Below, piece after piece: positions 1-9,875 of a stretch of 59,202 nt of DNA (position 1 is its first letter; the number at the start of each line of letters is the position of its first letter). The notes below the pieces were generated by a model. It worked only from the letters and a program-made list of their open reading frames with translations. It had not been told where the DNA came from and searched no databases. This DNA comes from an uncultured Pseudomonadota bacterium. Its GTDB lineage: Bacteria; Myxococcota_A; Bradymonadia; Bradymonadales; GCA-2716585. The translations under genes and the position numbers were made by a program. The DNA is taken from contig CAKZKQ010000131.1 of NCBI GenBank assembly GCA_937123825.1, positions 1 through 59,202 on the forward strand, read 5' to 3'.

Positions 1-31
1 CCAACAAAGTCGACAAGCGAACAAGGGGCTT

Positions 32-80
32 GGAGACTCCAACGGAGTCTCTCCGTGGCTGGGGCAGGGGCCCCAGCCAC
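32..80. terminator. Two adjacent hairpins, possible terminator of an upstream gene
   Basis: Two inverted repeats sit side by side. Positions 33-40 and 44-51 form an 8-bp stem around the loop AAC. Positions 55-65 (GTGGCTGGGGC) and 70-80 form a perfect 11-bp GC-rich stem around AGGG. No T-tract follows, so a Rho-independent terminator is only one reading; the upstream gene lies outside the window. Confidence 0.4.
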
Positions 81-131
81 GTGACCCCGCCAGTGAGCGC
101 TACGATCGCCTGACCCGAACTGCCTGGGTCA

Positions 132-476
132 CCCAACAAAGCCACCTGTCACAAATCAAGCACGCTCACCCAACGAAGCCACCTGCTGGAATCGACCGCC
201 ATCCCAACAACAAAGTCACCTGCTGGAATCGACCGCCATCCCAACAACAAAGTCACCTGCGGGAAAATTACGTTCCCCTTTGCGAAGCACCTGGCCCAAA
301 CCAAGCGCCAGCCTCGCAACAACGTCACCTGCGGGAAAAATTACGTTCCCCCACCAAAGCCGCCTGCTGGAATCAAGCGCCAGCCTCGCAACAGCGGCAC
401 CCGCAGGGAAGATTACGTTCCCCTTTGCGGAGTTGCCTGCCTGAATCGACCGCCAGCCTTGCAACAAAGTCACCTA
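132..476. repeat. Degenerate 37-bp tandem repeat array, about ten units
   Basis: A CACCTG-like core recurs at about 143, 180, 217, 254, 288, 326, 361, 398, 434 and 471, a period of 34-38 and mostly 37 bases. Two unit types alternate. One carries TGGAATCGACCGCCATCC. The other carries a small palindrome-like block GGGAAAATTACGTTCCC, seen three times near 260, 332 and 407. The units are degenerate and there are no unique spacers, so this is not a CRISPR array. The gene-free stretch 1-582 otherwise holds only the hairpins at 32-80. Confidence 0.65.
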
Positions 477-582
477 AGTCTGGGTTTCGCCGTCGGCTCG
501 GTTTAAATTGGGGCTGATGGGAAGGTTTGGGGCGCGGGTTTGCGCCTTTGGTTTTGTTTTGCAGCCATGTTGAGGTCACTGC

Positions 583-1029
583 GTGGACGTTTCTTTTGCC
601 ATTTTTACGGGGGATGATCCTCGGGTCGAAGCCGCTTACAAGATCCGTTATGAGGTCTTTGTGGTTGGGCAGCAGGTTCCCCTTGAGATCGAGCGCGATG
701 AGTATGACCTGGGGGCGACGCATTTGTTGGCCACTGGGGCCGATGGGGCGGTGCTGGGGACCTTGAGGATGGTGTCCAAGGATGATGGGGCGGTGGGGAA
801 GATTGGCCGGGTGGCGGTTTTAGAGGCGAGCCGGGGCAGAGGGCTGGGGTCGGCGATGATGCGGCACATCATGGCGTATGCGCGGCAAGAGGGCTTTGGG
901 AGCCTTTACCTGCATGCTCAGGTGGATGCGGCGGATTTGTATCGGCGGTTGGGGTTTGTGGATGAGGGGGAGCTTTTTTATGAGGCCAACATCCCCCACA
1001 TCGCACAGCGACTCATTCTGGAGGCTTAG
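583..1029 (+). CDS. GNAT family N-acetyltransferase
   Basis: A 148-residue single-domain acetyltransferase of the GNAT fold, expected to move an acetyl group from acetyl-CoA to an amine; the substrate cannot be read from sequence. The acetyl-CoA loop is visible as VAVLEASRGRGLGSAMM (R/QxxGxG/A type) around residues 78-94, and the C-terminal LYRRLGFVDEGE block is typical. The order of motifs resembles ElaA-like members. The start is GTG at 583, seven bases after TGAGGT. The gene converges on the LysR-type regulator and their ends overlap by 17 bases. A 37-bp repeat array lies upstream. Confidence 0.88.
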   Translation: MDVSFAIFTGDDPRVEAAYKIRYEVFVVGQQVPLEIERDEYDLGATHLLATGADGAVLGTLRMVSKDDGAVGKIGRVAVLEASRGRGLGSAMMRHIMAYARQEGFGSLYLHAQVDAADLYRRLGFVDEGELFYEANIPHIAQRLILEA

Positions 1030-1927
1030 AGTCTTTGAAGAGGTCCATGGTGGCGGCCTGGGAGATGGCCACCACGCCGGGGTGGCGCAGTTGGCGCTGG
1101 ACCGAGACGGCGTAGAAGCTCTCTTTGACCCCGCTGATCTGGCCCAGGTGCTCGACGCCGTATTGGCGCGCGATCTCATCGATGACCACCGAGGGGACCG
1201 GGAAGGCGCCCCGGCCGTGCTGGCCAAAGACCTTCATCAGGGCGCTGTCGTCAAACTCGGCCTCGATCTGGGGGTGGATGTCGTTGTCCTGGAACCAGTG
1301 GTCGAGCTTGCGGCGCATGGCGCTGCTGGACATGGGCAGCAGGACCGAGGCGCCTGTGAGCGACTGAGGGAAGCCCTCACGCAGCTGAGCCGCCAGATGG
1401 GGCGCAGCCACAAAGGACACACCGCACTCGCCCAGCAGGTGGTTGAAGGCCCTCACGCGGGTGTCCTGGCCCAGCGGGGCGTCGGTCAGGACCACGTCCA
1501 GGTGGTGGGTGGCCAGGTCGGCCATCAACTCTTCGGTCGAACCCTCGTGGCAAAAGAGGTGGATCTTTTCGGGCAGCGCCAACGCCGGCTCCACCAGACG
1601 CGAAGCCACCAACTTGGGCACCACCATTGAGATGCCCACGTGCAGGTGCATGCGCTTGAGCTGGCGGCCGTGGACAAAGTCCATCAACTCGCGGCCCAGC
1701 GTAAAGATGTCGTCCGCGTACCGAAAGACCGAGCGCCCCACGTCCGTCAGCACAATGTTGCGCCCCGAACGCTTGAAGAGCTTCTGGCCCATCGAGGCCT
1801 CAAGCTGGTTGATCTGGCCGCTGATGGTTGAGGGCGACAGGCTCAAGGTCTTGGCCGCGCTGGTGATGGTGCCTTCGCGTGCGACAACCCAGAAATAAAG
1901 CAGGTGATGGTAATTGAGCCACTCCAC
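1013..1927 (-). CDS. nhaR: LysR-family transcriptional regulator, NhaR-like
   Basis: A DNA-binding transcription factor of about 304 residues. The N-terminal winged helix-turn-helix (LNYHHLLYFWVVAREG, then SPSTISGQINQLE) and the effector domain (HLDVVLTDAPLG, LGECGVSFVAA, EAEFDDSALMKVFG) line up with the Na+-responsive activator NhaR of enterobacteria. No Na+/H+ antiporter gene is adjacent, so the NhaR role is by similarity only. I place the start at GTG 1927, eleven bases after AGGAG and matching the NhaR N-terminus. An ATG at 2005 would add 26 residues with no counterpart in the family. The gene converges on the acetyltransferase gene. Confidence 0.87.
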   Translation of the reverse strand: MEWLNYHHLLYFWVVAREGTITSAAKTLSLSPSTISGQINQLEASMGQKLFKRSGRNIVLTDVGRSVFRYADDIFTLGRELMDFVHGRQLKRMHLHVGISMVVPKLVASRLVEPALALPEKIHLFCHEGSTEELMADLATHHLDVVLTDAPLGQDTRVRAFNHLLGECGVSFVAAPHLAAQLREGFPQSLTGASVLLPMSSSAMRRKLDHWFQDNDIHPQIEAEFDDSALMKVFGQHGRGAFPVPSVVIDEIARQYGVEHLGQISGVKESFYAVSVQRQLRHPGVVAISQAATMDLFKDSKPPE

Positions 1928-2204
1928 TGTCCCTGTCACTCCTTCGTCTATGCCGATGATGCGTCCTGATTGCGCCCTCTGTTCGGTTTGCTCGAATGAT
2001 TTCACCCCTTGCTTGCTTTATTGTCAAATCCTCGCACACCCTCCCGATATTTTTCTGCTCTTGGTATTTGTTGGTCCGCTCAGAACCACAACGCCCATGC
2101 ACATGTGAGCGCAGCCGACCAGGATGAGATCTTGAATCGGTCAATGATGCACTGGGTTGGAAAAAAGCAGGCTGAAAGAGGGAAGAGGTGTGTTCTGGCA
2201 GGGT

Positions 2205-4373
2205 TTAGACAAACCAGTTGCGCTTTTCAAAGTGCTCGTCTGGCACTTCAAACTCGATGTCGCCGTGGGGAGGATGCCGGTCGATCTCCAGTTGGCGGCG
2301 TTCCAGGGTCAGCGCAAAGCGGTGGGTCTGCCCTGGGAGCAAGCCAGCGGCCTTGAAGGGGATGGCGACCTCCAGATGGCGAGCAAAGGCACCCAGGCCT
2401 TCCTGGGGGGCCTGGAGGGCGGGGCCTGCGGCGCCCAGTTCTTTGGCGGTCCACTTTGAGGGCTCGGTCAGGGGGATGCGCACGACGTGTGTGGGGCCGT
2501 CGAGGGTCTGACCGTGGAAGATGATCTGGACGTTGAGTTCTTCGATGGCCTCGGCGCCCAGATCCACGTCGGGATCGATGCGCAGGTAGAAGTTTTCCAG
2601 GTCGCAGCCAAAGTAGACGCTCTTGATGTAGCGCCGGGCCCGGTACATGGACCCTGCGCCGCCGCGAGGCTCGTAGCGCCCCGCCCCCGACCAGTCAAAG
2701 AAGCTGGCCACGACCCCGTCGATCACCGGCTTGATCAGCGCCTTTTGGGGGATGATCTCAATCGAGGGCTGCACGGTGGAGATCGAGCGGTGCAGGGCTG
2801 AAGGGGGCGTCTGGCCAAGGGCCTTGTAGGCGGCCTTCAAGTATCCCCTGAAGAGGCTGTCAAAGGCCTTGTCCTGTTCGCTGGAGAAGTCGTCCCCGTA
2901 CCACCAGAACCAGTCGCTGCCCTCGGCAGAGTGCAGCGCGTCCATGGCCTGCATCAAGGCAGGGTCATCGTCGCTCAGTCCGCGTTGCACCCGCGTTTCT
3001 TCCACAAAGGCGCGGGTTTGTCCCAGGAGGTTCCACGCCGCGTTGGTTTCTTTGGCGCCAATCCAGATCTGGTAGTTGGCCTGAATCCAACTGCCGCTGT
3101 GGAGGTGGTGGAGGTGTCCGGCGGGCAGTCCCCCGTCGAGCGCCTGGCTGACGGTGACGGTCGTCACGTCGGGGGCGGCTTCGAGCGCCTCGTAGAGCGC
3201 GGTCAAAAAGTGGAGCCCGTCGTCTTCGTAGGATTCCCAGGGGTTTTCGCCATCCAGCACAATGGGCACCAGCGGCCTGCCGGTGGCGGTGGCCTCCTGG
3301 CCGCCCTGGCGGATCCGCGCCAGCATGTCGTTGGCCGCGTCCTGGGGCGAGTTGGAGGCGTAGGTGAAGCCGATCAGGTCGGAGATGAGGTGGTCGCGGA
3401 AGACCATCGCCACTGAGCCTTCGTCGCTGAAGACCTCGTAGGGTCGATAGAGCGCGTCGGTGCGGTTGTGGTGCCTGGGGTGAGAGGCCATCAACACGTC
3501 TTCGTCGCTGGCGATCCAGCGCACACCCGAGCGGGCAAAGAGCCCGATGACCTCGGGGCTGACGCTGCCCTCGGCGGGCCACATGCCTTTGGGGCGGTGC
3601 CCAAAAATCCGCTCAAACTGGGCGCAGGCCGACTCCACGTGCCACGCGGCGTCCTGAGGCCAGGAAAACCGACGAGGTCTGGGCCGCTGCGGTGTGGCCC
3701 GGCGCGCCACGTCGCTGTCCACCAGCAGCGGCAGGATGGGGTGGAACATCGGCGTGGTCGTCAACTCCACCTGACCGCGCTGGGCAAGCTCCCGGTACAT
3801 CGGCAGCACCTTGCCCATGATCTCGATCTGCAACTCCAGCAGCCGTCCCTTGTCTTCTTCGGCGTACTCCCCGCCGCGCTCCAAAAGCTGCCCCAACACC
3901 GAGGCATAATCGCGCCGCGCCGCAAAGCCGCTCCAGGCCAGGTTGAAGTAGACCTGCAGGTCGCGCATCTCCTGCACCGAGAAGCGCTGGGGCGCGCGGT
4001 CCTGGTTGCGCTTCTGGAGCAGGCGCCAATACCCGGGGATGGGCTTGATCTGGCGGTCCCAGTTGATCGAAAAAAAGTGCTCCAGGACAAAAGAGCGCTC
4101 ATCGTCCGTCAAGGCTTCGGCGGGCTTGAGCGTCAAATCCCACCACACATCCCGAGCCCCGTGCTCCAGATAGTCCACCATCTGCGTCAGCAGCGACCCC
4201 GAGAGGTTGATGCAGGCCTTGATCGAGGGGTGGCGCTGGAGCAGCCACGGCATATCATAGTAGGCCTTGGTGGCGTGGAGGCGGACCCAGGGCAGGAGCT
4301 TTCGCAGCTCACCCGGCAGGGTGTAATCGGGCTGATGCATATGCCACAGGAAGGTGGCCAGGGTCTCTTTCAT
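2205..4373 (-). CDS. Glycoside hydrolase family 57 protein
   Basis: A 722-residue GH57 enzyme, a family of retaining alpha-glucan amylases, branching enzymes and 4-alpha-glucanotransferases. The opening LWHMHQPDY (residues 9-17) is the family's first conserved block. GMWPAEGSVSPEV places the likely nucleophile Glu at residue 268, and LDGENPWESYEDDG is the fourth block. The C-terminal 230 residues are a beta-rich extension found in longer members. It lies 126 bases downstream of glgC on the same strand, so a role in glycogen or alpha-glucan turnover is likely. Exact activity (amylase or transferase) is not decidable here. The ribosome binding site before ATG 4373 is weak. Confidence 0.9.
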   Translation of the reverse strand: MKETLATFLWHMHQPDYTLPGELRKLLPWVRLHATKAYYDMPWLLQRHPSIKACINLSGSLLTQMVDYLEHGARDVWWDLTLKPAEALTDDERSFVLEHFFSINWDRQIKPIPGYWRLLQKRNQDRAPQRFSVQEMRDLQVYFNLAWSGFAARRDYASVLGQLLERGGEYAEEDKGRLLELQIEIMGKVLPMYRELAQRGQVELTTTPMFHPILPLLVDSDVARRATPQRPRPRRFSWPQDAAWHVESACAQFERIFGHRPKGMWPAEGSVSPEVIGLFARSGVRWIASDEDVLMASHPRHHNRTDALYRPYEVFSDEGSVAMVFRDHLISDLIGFTYASNSPQDAANDMLARIRQGGQEATATGRPLVPIVLDGENPWESYEDDGLHFLTALYEALEAAPDVTTVTVSQALDGGLPAGHLHHLHSGSWIQANYQIWIGAKETNAAWNLLGQTRAFVEETRVQRGLSDDDPALMQAMDALHSAEGSDWFWWYGDDFSSEQDKAFDSLFRGYLKAAYKALGQTPPSALHRSISTVQPSIEIIPQKALIKPVIDGVVASFFDWSGAGRYEPRGGAGSMYRARRYIKSVYFGCDLENFYLRIDPDVDLGAEAIEELNVQIIFHGQTLDGPTHVVRIPLTEPSKWTAKELGAAGPALQAPQEGLGAFARHLEVAIPFKAAGLLPGQTHRFALTLERRQLEIDRHPPHGDIEFEVPDEHFEKRNWFV

Positions 4374-4499
4374 GGTGCGTTGTGTCCATCAAGGCCAACG
4401 GCGAGCCGTTTTGTATGGCCAGGGGGCGTCGGCATCAGGCGCAGCGCTCGTGGGGCCGCACCTGGAGGGGCTGAGTGAGGGCTAAGCGCGCCCAGAACC

Positions 4500-5729
4500 T
4501 CATTCGAGTTCTTCGCCTTTGGCGATGACCACGGTGCCGTCCGGCGAGACGTGGAAGCGCTCGCGGTCCTCCTCGAGGTTGTAGCCGATGGTCATGCCGG
4601 GTGGGATGACGACGCCTTTGTCCACGATGCAGCGCTTGAGCTTGCTGTGGCGGCCGATCTCCACGCCTTCAAAGAGGATCGAGTCCGAAACGTGCGAGTA
4701 GGAGTGGACGCGCACGGAGGGGAAGAGGACCGAGTTCTCGATCCGGCCCCCCGAGATGATGCAGCCGTCTGAGACCATGGAGTTGACCGCCTGACCGACG
4801 CGTTTGTTGGCAAAGTCGTCGTGAACAAACTTGGCCGGCGGGTTGTGGTCCTGGTTGGAGCGGATGGGCCAGCGCCGGTTGTAGAGGTCAAAGGCGGGCG
4901 TGACGCTGACCAGGTCCATCGAGGCCTTCCAGTAGCTCTCGATCGTGCCGACATCGCGCCAGTACCCTCGCTCTCCCTCGGGCTGGCCCGGCACGCGGTT
5001 GGTGGAAAAATCGTAGACGAAGACGTCGTGGGATTCGACCATGGAGGCGATGATGCTCTTGCCAAAGTCGTGCACGGACATGGGGTTTTCGGCGTCCGAG
5101 GCCAGCACCCGCAGCAAAACGTCGGTGGTAAAGATGTAGTTGCCCATGCTGGCCAGCGCCCGGGTGGGATCGCCGGGCATCGGCGGGGGGTTCTCGGGCT
5201 TCTCGATAAACTCCAGCATGCGGCCATGCTCATCGACCTTGATGATGCCAAAGGCGCTGGCTTCTTCAATGGGGACGGGGATGGCGGCGACGGTCAGGTC
5301 GGCGTTCTTGTCGATGTGGTACTTGGACATCTGGCGGACATCCATCTTGTAGATGTTGTCGCCGCCAAAGACGGCCACATACTCGGGGTCCTCGTCGGTG
5401 ATGATGTTCGCGTTCTGGTAGATGGCGTCGGCGCTGCCTTTGTACCACTGGGGCCCCAGGCGTTGCTGGGCGGGCACGGGTTCGATGTACTGGTCGGCAA
5501 TGGAGGCCAGCCGCCAGCCTCGGCTGATGTGGGTGTTGAGCGACTCGCTTTTGTACTGGGTCAGGACCTTGATCTTCAAAAACCCCGAGTTGACGAAGTT
5601 GGACAGCACAAAGTCAATGATGCGGTAGCGTCCCCCAAAGGGCACGGCGGGTTTGGCGCGGTCGCGGGTCAGGGGCATCAAGCGGGAGCCGACGCCCCCG
5701 GCGAGGATCATGACAAGAAAGTTGTTCAC
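4500..5729 (-). CDS. glgC: Glucose-1-phosphate adenylyltransferase (GlgC)
   Basis: Makes ADP-glucose from ATP and glucose-1-phosphate, the committed step of bacterial glycogen synthesis, in the cytoplasm. The N-terminal nucleotidyltransferase signature [20 protein letters not shown], the [14 protein letters not shown] block and the substrate motif FIEKPENPP are visible. The C-terminal part is a left-handed beta-helix ([36 protein letters not shown]). I choose GTG 5729, which follows GGAG by six bases and gives 409 residues. The open frame reaches 5918 but its first 63 codons are low-complexity and unlike the family. It probably forms an operon with the GH57 gene downstream. Confidence 0.95.
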   Translation of the reverse strand: MNNFLVMILAGGVGSRLMPLTRDRAKPAVPFGGRYRIIDFVLSNFVNSGFLKIKVLTQYKSESLNTHISRGWRLASIADQYIEPVPAQQRLGPQWYKGSADAIYQNANIITDEDPEYVAVFGGDNIYKMDVRQMSKYHIDKNADLTVAAIPVPIEEASAFGIIKVDEHGRMLEFIEKPENPPPMPGDPTRALASMGNYIFTTDVLLRVLASDAENPMSVHDFGKSIIASMVESHDVFVYDFSTNRVPGQPEGERGYWRDVGTIESYWKASMDLVSVTPAFDLYNRRWPIRSNQDHNPPAKFVHDDFANKRVGQAVNSMVSDGCIISGGRIENSVLFPSVRVHSYSHVSDSILFEGVEIGRHSKLKRCIVDKGVVIPPGMTIGYNLEEDRERFHVSPDGTVVIAKGEELE

Positions 5730-5994
5730 GATGGGCTCCGATCCAGGTGCAGGGGGGTTGTTGGGCGTCCACAGCGCGGTGCGCGCCGGGGGCGATGTGT
5801 GCATGTGAATTTGTCGAGCGCCGCGCCGGGTGGGTGCTGCATACAAGGCGCAGGGGCTTGTGGGCTCTGAGGCTCGCCTTGTCGGCGCCGAGAGCGTTTG
5901 GGCGGGCGCTGTGGCCAAATCAAACGCGCGCGGACATGGCCAGAGGCGAGCTCTATTCTTGCCGTTTCAAGGCCCATCTTAAGCGGTCTTCGCT

Positions 5995-7401
5995 CTAAAG
6001 CATGGTGAAGATCAGGTAACCGAGTCCGGCGACGACGAGCACAAGCAAGACAATGAACACAGCCCAGATGGCCACCGGGACGCCGCCTTCATCCTCCGTG
6101 TCGGGCGGGGTCAGCGTGGGCGGCGGCGGGGCGGGTTTGCCGCCGGGCGGTGAGTGGACGGTGATGCGCGAGGCGGAGTGTGCGCCAGAGTTGACCGTCT
6201 TGGGGCCAGAGACTTCGGCTTGTGTGGCGACAGGGCCGGTGCCTCCTGGGGCGTCTTCGCCAAAGGCATCGGACCACGTGCGGGGGTCTTCAAAGCCAAA
6301 GGCGGGGTAAGAGGAGGCGGATTGACCGTCGAGGTCGTCGATGGTCAACGGTGTGGCGCCGACGATGTTGAGTTCATCAAAGTCGCGGCGTTCCTCGACC
6401 GAGATGAATTTTTCAAGCTGGTTCTGGATGAGGATGTCGATGACGTTTTGGTCGCCGGACTCCAGAGGCTTGGATTTTTTGGGCTTGTGGTCCAGAACCC
6501 CGCCGACGAGGGCGGCCAGGTCGTAGGTGGTGACGGTGCGCCCCTGCGAGAAGAGGAGCCTGGCCAGGGCTTCACCGAGCTGACGGGCGCTGCTGTAGCG
6601 CTGATCGCGTTCGCGGTGGAGGGCCTTGCGCAGGATCTCCTCAAGTTCGGGGGGGACGTCGGGGTTGATGCTGCTCAGCGCCGGGATGTGGGCTTTGCGG
6701 ACCTGCTCAAGGGTTTTGAGGTCCGTTTTGCCAAGGAAGAGGCGCTTTCCGGCCAGCATCTCCCACAGGACAATGCCAGCGGCGAAGATGTCGGTGCGTG
6801 GATCGACGGCCTCGCCGTAGGCGGCCTCGGGTGAGAGGTAGCCGAACTTGCCTTTGACGATCCCGGGGTCGGTGTGCTCAAGCTGGATGACGGCCTTGGC
6901 CAGCCCAAAGTCGGTGATCTTGACCTCACCATCGCGCGAGACGAGGACGTTGGGCGGCGAGATGTCGCGGTGGACGACGCCGAGCGCCTGCCCGTCTTTG
7001 CTCTTGCTGTGGGCGTAGTCGAGGCCTTTGCAGATCTCCATGGTGATGAAGATGGCTTGCTCGACCGGCAGCCGCTCGCCGCGCTGCGCCAGGGAGTTGA
7101 GGATGTCTTTGAGGTTGCAGCCGTTGATGTACTCCATGACGATGAAGTACGTCTCGTCGGCCTGGCCGATGTCGAAGACCTGAACGATGTTGGCGTGGTT
7201 GAGGTGCAGGGAGAGCTTGGCCTCATCGAGAAACATGCGGACAAAGCGCTGATCCTTGGTCAAGGACGGCAGGATGCGCTTGATGGCGACTTCTTTCTCG
7301 AAACCCTTCAGGCTGGTGACAGTGCCCTTGAAGACCTCGGCCATACCCCCAGCGTCGATCCGCTCGGTGATGTTGTATCGTTGGGAGACGGCTTGGACCA
7401 T
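5995..7401 (-). CDS. Membrane-anchored Hanks-type Ser/Thr protein kinase
   Basis: A transmembrane eukaryotic-like kinase of about 468 residues. The glycine loop DAGGMAEVF, the lysine of EVAIKRI, the catalytic HRDISPPNVL, the metal-binding TDFGLAKA and the APE-region equivalent SPEAAYG are all present, so it should be active. A Pro/Ser-rich linker follows the kinase, and one membrane helix (WAVFIVLLVLVVAGLGYLIF) lies at the extreme C-terminus, leaving almost nothing outside. No extracellular sensor is present. The start is uncertain: ATG 7401 sits just ahead of the kinase fold, but ATG 7506 and TTG 7512 also keep the frame open. It neighbours an FHA-cyclase, a natural partner for a phospho-Thr signal. 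Confidence 0.9.
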   Translation of the reverse strand: MVQAVSQRYNITERIDAGGMAEVFKGTVTSLKGFEKEVAIKRILPSLTKDQRFVRMFLDEAKLSLHLNHANIVQVFDIGQADETYFIVMEYINGCNLKDILNSLAQRGERLPVEQAIFITMEICKGLDYAHSKSKDGQALGVVHRDISPPNVLVSRDGEVKITDFGLAKAVIQLEHTDPGIVKGKFGYLSPEAAYGEAVDPRTDIFAAGIVLWEMLAGKRLFLGKTDLKTLEQVRKAHIPALSSINPDVPPELEEILRKALHRERDQRYSSARQLGEALARLLFSQGRTVTTYDLAALVGGVLDHKPKKSKPLESGDQNVIDILIQNQLEKFISVEERRDFDELNIVGATPLTIDDLDGQSASSYPAFGFEDPRTWSDAFGEDAPGGTGPVATQAEVSGPKTVNSGAHSASRITVHSPPGGKPAPPPPTLTPPDTEDEGGVPVAIWAVFIVLLVLVVAGLGYLIFTML

Positions 7402-7649
7402 AATTGGATAGAATCCTGGGTTGATTGGGGTGCGGCCAGGTTCAGGGAACGGAAGGGAACTGCTGACAATGGCCGTACTCTGATTGATACCACTAGAGTG
7501 CGCCATGCTCAAGTCAGCACACCACGAATGTGGCCCCTTGAAGGTCTTTCTTGGCGTCCTGGCGTACCGGCCCGCATATCGCGCGGGGCAGGCGGCCTGG
7601 TGGGACCGTCATGATGGGCTGACGATGGGTGTTGGGGCGCTGGGCTTGT

Positions 7650-9440
7650 CTACTTGTCGTCATCAAGGCTGGGCGACTTGATGGAGAGCGATGAGGGCCG
7701 GGCCAATGGGCGGTGCTCGCCGCTGGAGACCTTGGGGCGTTTTTTGCGCTCCACGGGCCACATCTCGCCGGTAGAGACCATTGGATCGTAGGTGGCCTGT
7801 TCCAGGTCGGACGCTGTGGGGGCGGAGTCGCTCAGGACCTTGAAGGCCTCGACGCGGTTCTGCTTGCCCTTGAGGCTCAGCGGCTCCATGCGTTGGATGT
7901 GGAACTGGCCTCGGACGGCCTCGTGGGTGGAGCCGCCGATGATGATCTCGCCGGGGCCCGCGGCGCCGCAGAAGCGGCTGGCGGTGTTGACCGGGTCGCC
8001 CATGACGGTGTAGCTCAGGCTCTTGCTGGAGCCGATGTAACCGGCGACGATCCGCCCGGTATTGATGCCGATGCCGATCCGCAGGGGTTCAAACTGCAGG
8101 GCGCGGTCAATGGTGCCGGACTCCTGGGCGATCTCAAACTCCATGCGGCGCAGCTCATTGAACTGCTGCAGCGCCTCGCGCATGGCCAGGGCGCACTCGA
8201 CCGCCTTTTGCTCGGCCTCTTCGGTCTGGATGGGCGCGCCCCACAGGGCCATGATCTCGTCGCCGACAAATTTGTCCAGCGTGCCGCCGTGGGCAAAGAT
8301 CACATCGACCATGACCTCAAAGTAATTGTTGAGCAGCGTGACCAGCCCCTGGGCGGTGATCCGCTCAGAGAGCGCCGTAAAGCCGCGGATGTCGGCAAAG
8401 AGCATTGTCGCGTCGCGCTCTTCGCCGCCTTTCTGGATCTCGACCCGGCCGCTGACGACCTCGTCGACCAATTGCGGGCTCAGCAGGCGCTGGAGGTTCT
8501 GGCGCACCACGATCTCCTGCTCCATGCGCTTGAGCAGGGCGCTGTGGCGGATGTTGATGGCCGCCTGACGCGCAAAACCGGTCAGGATCTGGAGGTCTTT
8601 TTCGGCAAAGGCTCCCAGCGCGTTCTGGCTGTCGAGGTGAATGACCCCAAGCAGATCGTCCTGGTAGAGCAGCGGCACGCTGACGGTGCTGCGGATGCCT
8701 TCAAGGATGATGGAGTGGGCACCGGAGAAGCGGCTGTCGCTCATGGCGTCGTGGCTCAGCACGGCGGCCTTCTCGTCGATGACCTCTTTGAGGATGGTCT
8801 GACTGATGCGGATGTTCTCGCTGTCGCGCCCCTTGCGGTTTTTATAAACCTTCGGGACCAGCTGATCCTCGTTGTCGTACATCAAGATGACGCCGCGATC
8901 GGCCGGGAAGATCTGGAAGGCTTTGTCCAGGATCTTGCTCAGCAGCACCTCCTGCTCAAACTCCAGCCCGATCGACTCCTGAAGCTCCATCGCGATGCGC
9001 AACTTCTCGTAGTCGCGCCGCAACGTCTCCACGCTCTTGATCTGGCTCTCGGGCAGGAAGCCCTCTTTGCTCTCGCCCGAGACCCTCGACCGTATGGCCG
9101 TGTCGGTGGAGCTGTCGTGGAAGGTCACCCGCGTCAGCAAGCTGTTTTCGGGGCGATCCTCGATGAACTTCAGCCTGGTGGAGCCGATGGCGATCTCATC
9201 GGTGTCTTTCAAGGGACGTCGCGAGGAAATCCGCACCCCGTTGACGTAGGTCCCGTTGCGACTGCCTGTGTCGTAAACGGAGTAGCGTCCATTGATAAGC
9301 TCAATGGCGCAGTGGGCCTTGCTCACCACCCGATCCAGTATCTGGATGTCCTGGTCAGGATGGCGCCCGATGGTCATCAGGCGCTTGAGGGGCACGTTGC
9401 GGGAGACACCTGCCGCATCTTTGTATGTCAGACGAGCCAT
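7650..9440 (-). CDS. FHA-GAF-class III adenylate/guanylate cyclase
   Basis: A 596-residue cytoplasmic signalling protein. The N-terminal FHA domain (about 20-95) shows IGRHPDQDIQI, SKAHCAIEL and GSRNGTYVNG, the phospho-Thr-binding signature. A GAF domain follows (about 160-310). The class III cyclase domain (about 340-530) has both metal aspartates in LFADIRGFTAL and KFVGDEIMALWG, and the C-terminal INTGRIVAGYIG plus MGDPVNTASRF block. It should make cAMP or cGMP; base specificity was not resolved. The gene lies upstream of the kinase gene on the same strand, separated by about 250 bases. A palindrome 28 bases before the ATG could be a CRP-type operator. Confidence 0.93.
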   Translation of the reverse strand: MARLTYKDAAGVSRNVPLKRLMTIGRHPDQDIQILDRVVSKAHCAIELINGRYSVYDTGSRNGTYVNGVRISSRRPLKDTDEIAIGSTRLKFIEDRPENSLLTRVTFHDSSTDTAIRSRVSGESKEGFLPESQIKSVETLRRDYEKLRIAMELQESIGLEFEQEVLLSKILDKAFQIFPADRGVILMYDNEDQLVPKVYKNRKGRDSENIRISQTILKEVIDEKAAVLSHDAMSDSRFSGAHSIILEGIRSTVSVPLLYQDDLLGVIHLDSQNALGAFAEKDLQILTGFARQAAINIRHSALLKRMEQEIVVRQNLQRLLSPQLVDEVVSGRVEIQKGGEERDATMLFADIRGFTALSERITAQGLVTLLNNYFEVMVDVIFAHGGTLDKFVGDEIMALWGAPIQTEEAEQKAVECALAMREALQQFNELRRMEFEIAQESGTIDRALQFEPLRIGIGINTGRIVAGYIGSSKSLSYTVMGDPVNTASRFCGAAGPGEIIIGGSTHEAVRGQFHIQRMEPLSLKGKQNRVEAFKVLSDSAPTASDLEQATYDPMVSTGEMWPVERKKRPKVSSGEHRPLARPSSLSIKSPSLDDDK

Positions 9441-9875
9441 GGGAGGACTGAAGTTTTCTCTCTTTAAAGTGATGTGTCACTGCGGGACAACACGACTTTC
9501 AACCCTACGCCAAGACAAGCCACGGGTCAACCGCGCCACCCACCCCAACAAGGGTTCAAAGCACCGCTCTGTGCCGCCTTCAGACATCGTCAGGGCCGAA
9601 AACCACGACCCCGAGCCGCGCCGCGGTCCTTGCGTTGAACCCACAGCACAATTCTTGGCTGATTTTCATCCCCGAGCGCGCTACAATGTCACCGACACAT
9701 CACGGCAATGACCCAACGGTCACCACATTCGCGCCGCCACCATCGAAGGGCGATTCCATCGGGTAACCGCCGGTCCCTGGATTTATCTTCCCTTGCTGGG
9801 CAATGGGCGGGACTCAAACCGGACTCTGCGCTGTTTCACCCCCAGGTCCACCTCACCGCAAGCCAACGGGAAATC
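9441..9875. other. Divergent intergenic region between cyclase and response regulator genes
   Basis: Both flanking genes point away from this stretch, so it should carry at least two promoters. Apart from the palindrome at 9468-9481 I see no clear element. The frame of the response regulator stays open back to 9708, but those 56 codons do not look like a receiver domain. Confidence 0.5.
9468..9481. promoter_or_regulatory. CRP/FNR-like palindrome upstream of the cyclase gene
   Basis: AGTGATGTGTCACT is a perfect AGTGA-N4-TCACT inverted repeat, 28 bases upstream of the cyclase ATG. It resembles CRP/FNR-family operators, although CRP itself prefers a six-base spacer. A cyclase gene controlled by a cyclic-nucleotide receptor would be a feedback loop, but this is inference from one site. 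Confidence 0.3.

Noticed and set aside
132..476. CRISPR array in the 37-bp repeats
   Set aside because: Units are degenerate and contiguous, with no unique spacers of constant length and no cas genes in the window.
878..1630. Long plus-strand reading frame opposite the LysR gene
   Set aside because: It is antisense to a clear NhaR-like protein and its translation has no domain pattern.
3468..4478. 336-codon plus-strand frame opposite the GH57 gene
   Set aside because: It is the complement of a well-supported enzyme gene in a GC-rich region.
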